Virus record (IMG/VR): IMGVR_UViG_3300046501_000150
Location: 1-49,364 of that record
Direction: 5' to 3' (one strand)
DNA length: 49,364 bases
Source: a virus
How positions within the stretch are numbered: the first letter of the stretch is position 1; every line of letters starts with the position of its first letter. The notes under the pieces are model-generated. The model saw only the letters and a program-made list of their open reading frames with translations, was not told where the DNA came from and searched no databases. Both the position numbers and the translations under genes were made by a program. Shown here in pieces: positions 47,629-49,364 of the stretch.

Positions 47629-49364
47629 ATGACCGCATTTCAGAAGAAACACCCGATGATGCCTGCCCCGACCCTGGGTCTGCCTTTCGAAAAGGAGTTG
47701 GTCGTGGACCTGTTCGCCGGTGCCGGTGGTGCAAGTACCGCAATTGCCCGGGCGTACCGCGAGCCGGACGTGGCCGTAAATCACAATCAGATAGCGCTGG
47801 CAGTACACCGGGCCAACCATCCGACCACGAAGCATTATGTTGCCGACGTGTTTGAAGTTGATCCAGTGCTGGCAACTGGCGGTCAGCCCGTGGGCATCCT
47901 CTGGGCCTCGCCTGATTGCCGTCATCACAGCAAGGCCAAAGGCGGTGCACCGCGTGATCGCAAGGTTCGCGGGCTGGCCTGGGTTGTTATTCGATGGGCA
48001 TTCGCCACGCGACCACGCCTTCTCTTTTTGGAGAACGTTGAGGAATTCTCAGATTGGGGGCCAATTGACGAGGAAGGCCGCCCAATCAAGGCCGAGAAAG
48101 GCCGCACGTTCCGCGCATTCATCGCTGCGCTGAGCACCGGGCTTGCTGCGGACCATCCCGATATGGCGGAGATTCAGGATTCAATTGGAGAATTTGTCCC
48201 ACTCTCTAGCCTCGTCCGCGGACTTGGTTATAACGTCGAATGGCGCGAACGGATTGCAGCCAACGCGGGTGCACCGACCATTCGCAAGCGGCTGTACCTG
48301 GTAGCTCGCAGTGACGGCAAGCCAATCGTATGGCCTGAACCGGTACGGCATAAGAATCCGACAGGAAATCAGCTGGGATGGCGCAGCGCCGCGGAATGCA
48401 TTGACTGGAGCCATGAAGGAAGAACGATTTTCCGCAAAAACCCGATGGCTAGAAACACGATGCGACGGGTTGCTAAGGGATGCTGGCGGCACGTACTGAC
48501 CAGCGCCAAGCCCTTTATCGTACCGATGCGCGGCACCTCACCATCGCACACCAGCTCGCACGGTGTTGACGAGGCGCTTTCCACCATTAGCGCTGGCGGT
48601 ACCCATCACGCACTGGTCGCCCCAAGGATGGCGACCTTCCTGACTGAATGTGCCAACGGGTCCGCCCAGCGAAACTTCGACGTACAGGAGCCACTGCGTA
48701 CACAGGTCGCCCAGGTCAAAGGTGGCCATTTCGCGATGGTCGCTGCCTCCATGGTAACGCTCCGAAAAGGCTCGGTAGGTTCTGACGTACGAGCGCCTCT
48801 GTCAGTTGTGGCAACCAGCACCGGGCATCACGCAGTCGCTGCGGCATTCTTCGAGCAGGCCAATGGCGGGTTCTACGATGGTGACGGTCGCGCCGCCAGC
48901 GATCCTCTTTCTACCATATGCCAGTCCGGCGCAAACCAGCGGCTGGTCAGTGCTTACCTGGTGAAATACTACGGCAACGAGAAGGACGGTATATCGCTCA
49001 CCGAGCCAATGCACACCCTGCCAACCAAGGACCGTATCGCATTAATTAAAACAGTTCAGGTTCCGGACACACTGACGCCAGAGCAGATGGAGGGAGCTCG
49101 CCGTTGCGCTGCCTTCATGCATGAGTTTCTGCCGGAGCACTTCAAAGACCCGGCCGAAATGGTACTGGTTGGCGGATACGTGCTCGTCGATATCACGCTC
49201 CGCATGCTGCAGCCGCCAGAACTGAAGAAGGCCCAGGGCTTCCCCGACAGTTACATCATTGATCGTGGGCTATTCGTCGATCCGGTAACAGGGGCTGAGG
49301 AGTGGCGGTCAGTCAACAAGACCGATGGGGTCAGGCTGATCGGCAACAGTGTTTGCCCGGACGA
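47629..49364 (+). CDS. DNA (cytosine-5) methyltransferase, runs off window end
   Basis: At least 578 residues from ATG at 47629 (MTAFQKKHPMMPAPTLGLPF), GAGG 7 bases upstream. Motif I VVDLFAGAGGAS, motif IV with catalytic Cys in SPDCRHHSKAKGG (PDC rather than PPC, as in many phage enzymes), motif VI LLFLENVEEF, motif VIII RKRLYLVAR and motif X LIGNSVCPD at the very end. Between VIII and IX several degenerate units of the form EPLxTxxxxxxHxALV occur. It modifies phage and host DNA, probably against restriction. No stop codon inside the window. Confidence 0.93.
   Translation, partial: MTAFQKKHPMMPAPTLGLPFEKELVVDLFAGAGGASTAIARAYREPDVAVNHNQIALAVHRANHPTTKHYVADVFEVDPVLATGGQPVGILWASPDCRHHSKAKGGAPRDRKVRGLAWVVIRWAFATRPRLLFLENVEEFSDWGPIDEEGRPIKAEKGRTFRAFIAALSTGLAADHPDMAEIQDSIGEFVPLSSLVRGLGYNVEWRERIAANAGAPTIRKRLYLVARSDGKPIVWPEPVRHKNPTGNQLGWRSAAECIDWSHEGRTIFRKNPMARNTMRRVAKGCWRHVLTSAKPFIVPMRGTSPSHTSSHGVDEALSTISAGGTHHALVAPRMATFLTECANGSAQRNFDVQEPLRTQVAQVKGGHFAMVAASMVTLRKGSVGSDVRAPLSVVATSTGHHAVAAAFFEQANGGFYDGDGRAASDPLSTICQSGANQRLVSAYLVKYYGNEKDGISLTEPMHTLPTKDRIALIKTVQVPDTLTPEQMEGARRCAAFMHEFLPEHFKDPAEMVLVGGYVLVDITLRMLQPPELKKAQGFPDSYIIDRGLFVDPVTGAEEWRSVNKTDGVRLIGNSVCPD

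Noticed and set aside
1-49364. Insertion sequences, transposases, reverse transcriptase or diversity-generating element
   Set aside because: No transposase, RT or TR/VR pair was found on reading both strands; the three inverted repeat sites lack target duplications and an associated transposase.

Overview
The window is the left part of a large lambdoid siphophage prophage in a Pseudomonas chromosome, probably from the fluorescens/syringae side of the genus. Host DNA occupies only 1-2399: the end of clpP and all of tig, both on the minus strand, in the usual Pseudomonas tig-clpP order. At 2400-2454 lies the 3' part (variable arm, T arm, CCA) of a minus-strand tRNA-Leu(UAG) gene. The homology stops inside the anticodon stem, and phage DNA begins to its right. 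The 5' part of the tRNA, the integrase and the other att site must lie beyond base 49364, so the prophage is longer than 46.9 kb and is cut by the window end.

The prophage is a mirror image of lambda. Minus-strand transcription from the immunity region (36.3-38.1 kb) runs leftward. It passes a Cro-like gene, an antirepressor with a KilA-C-like end, a YdaU/DUF1376-type replication initiator with an iteron origin inside its gene, a DnaC-like loader, a run of small nin genes (DUF2591, ninB, ninG) and a Q-position gene. A lambda pR'-tR'-like promoter and terminator (28.59-28.69 kb) then opens the late operon: membrane/holin genes, terS, terL, DUF1073 portal, DUF2213 protease with nested scaffold, decoration protein, DUF2184 capsid, connectors, tail tube, G/GT frameshift chaperones, tape measure, tail tip (DUF1833, NlpC/P60, J), fibre and esterase tailspike, endolysin and Rz/Rz1. 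Small LexA-boxed genes sit next to the att site. Rho-independent terminators recur between late genes, as expected if an antiterminated polymerase reads through them.

The plus-strand early operon (38.3-49.4 kb) has a nut-like leader (GAAA-loop hairpin plus boxA), many small genes, a 500-base non-coding gap with two long stems, an ERF annealase/YqaJ exonuclease/SSB recombination set and a large cytosine-5 DNA methyltransferase running off the end. Two minus-strand islands interrupt it: a two-TM putAbiC-like abortive infection gene with visibly lower GC, and a pair of small genes.

The most interesting non-coding signals are: (1) a 9+9 bp inverted repeat, CGCGCCACG-N18/19-CGTGGCGCG, present three times at about 27.4, 35.7 and 45.4 kb; (2) five CI-type operators in two clusters together with two LexA boxes, next to a repressor lacking an obvious cleavage dipeptide; (3) a structured-RNA candidate at 39.58-39.76 kb; (4) helically phased CATTC repeats upstream of terS; (5) six 7-bp repeats plus three 13-bp palindromes inside the initiator gene. 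All calls come from reading the sequence; no database search was possible.
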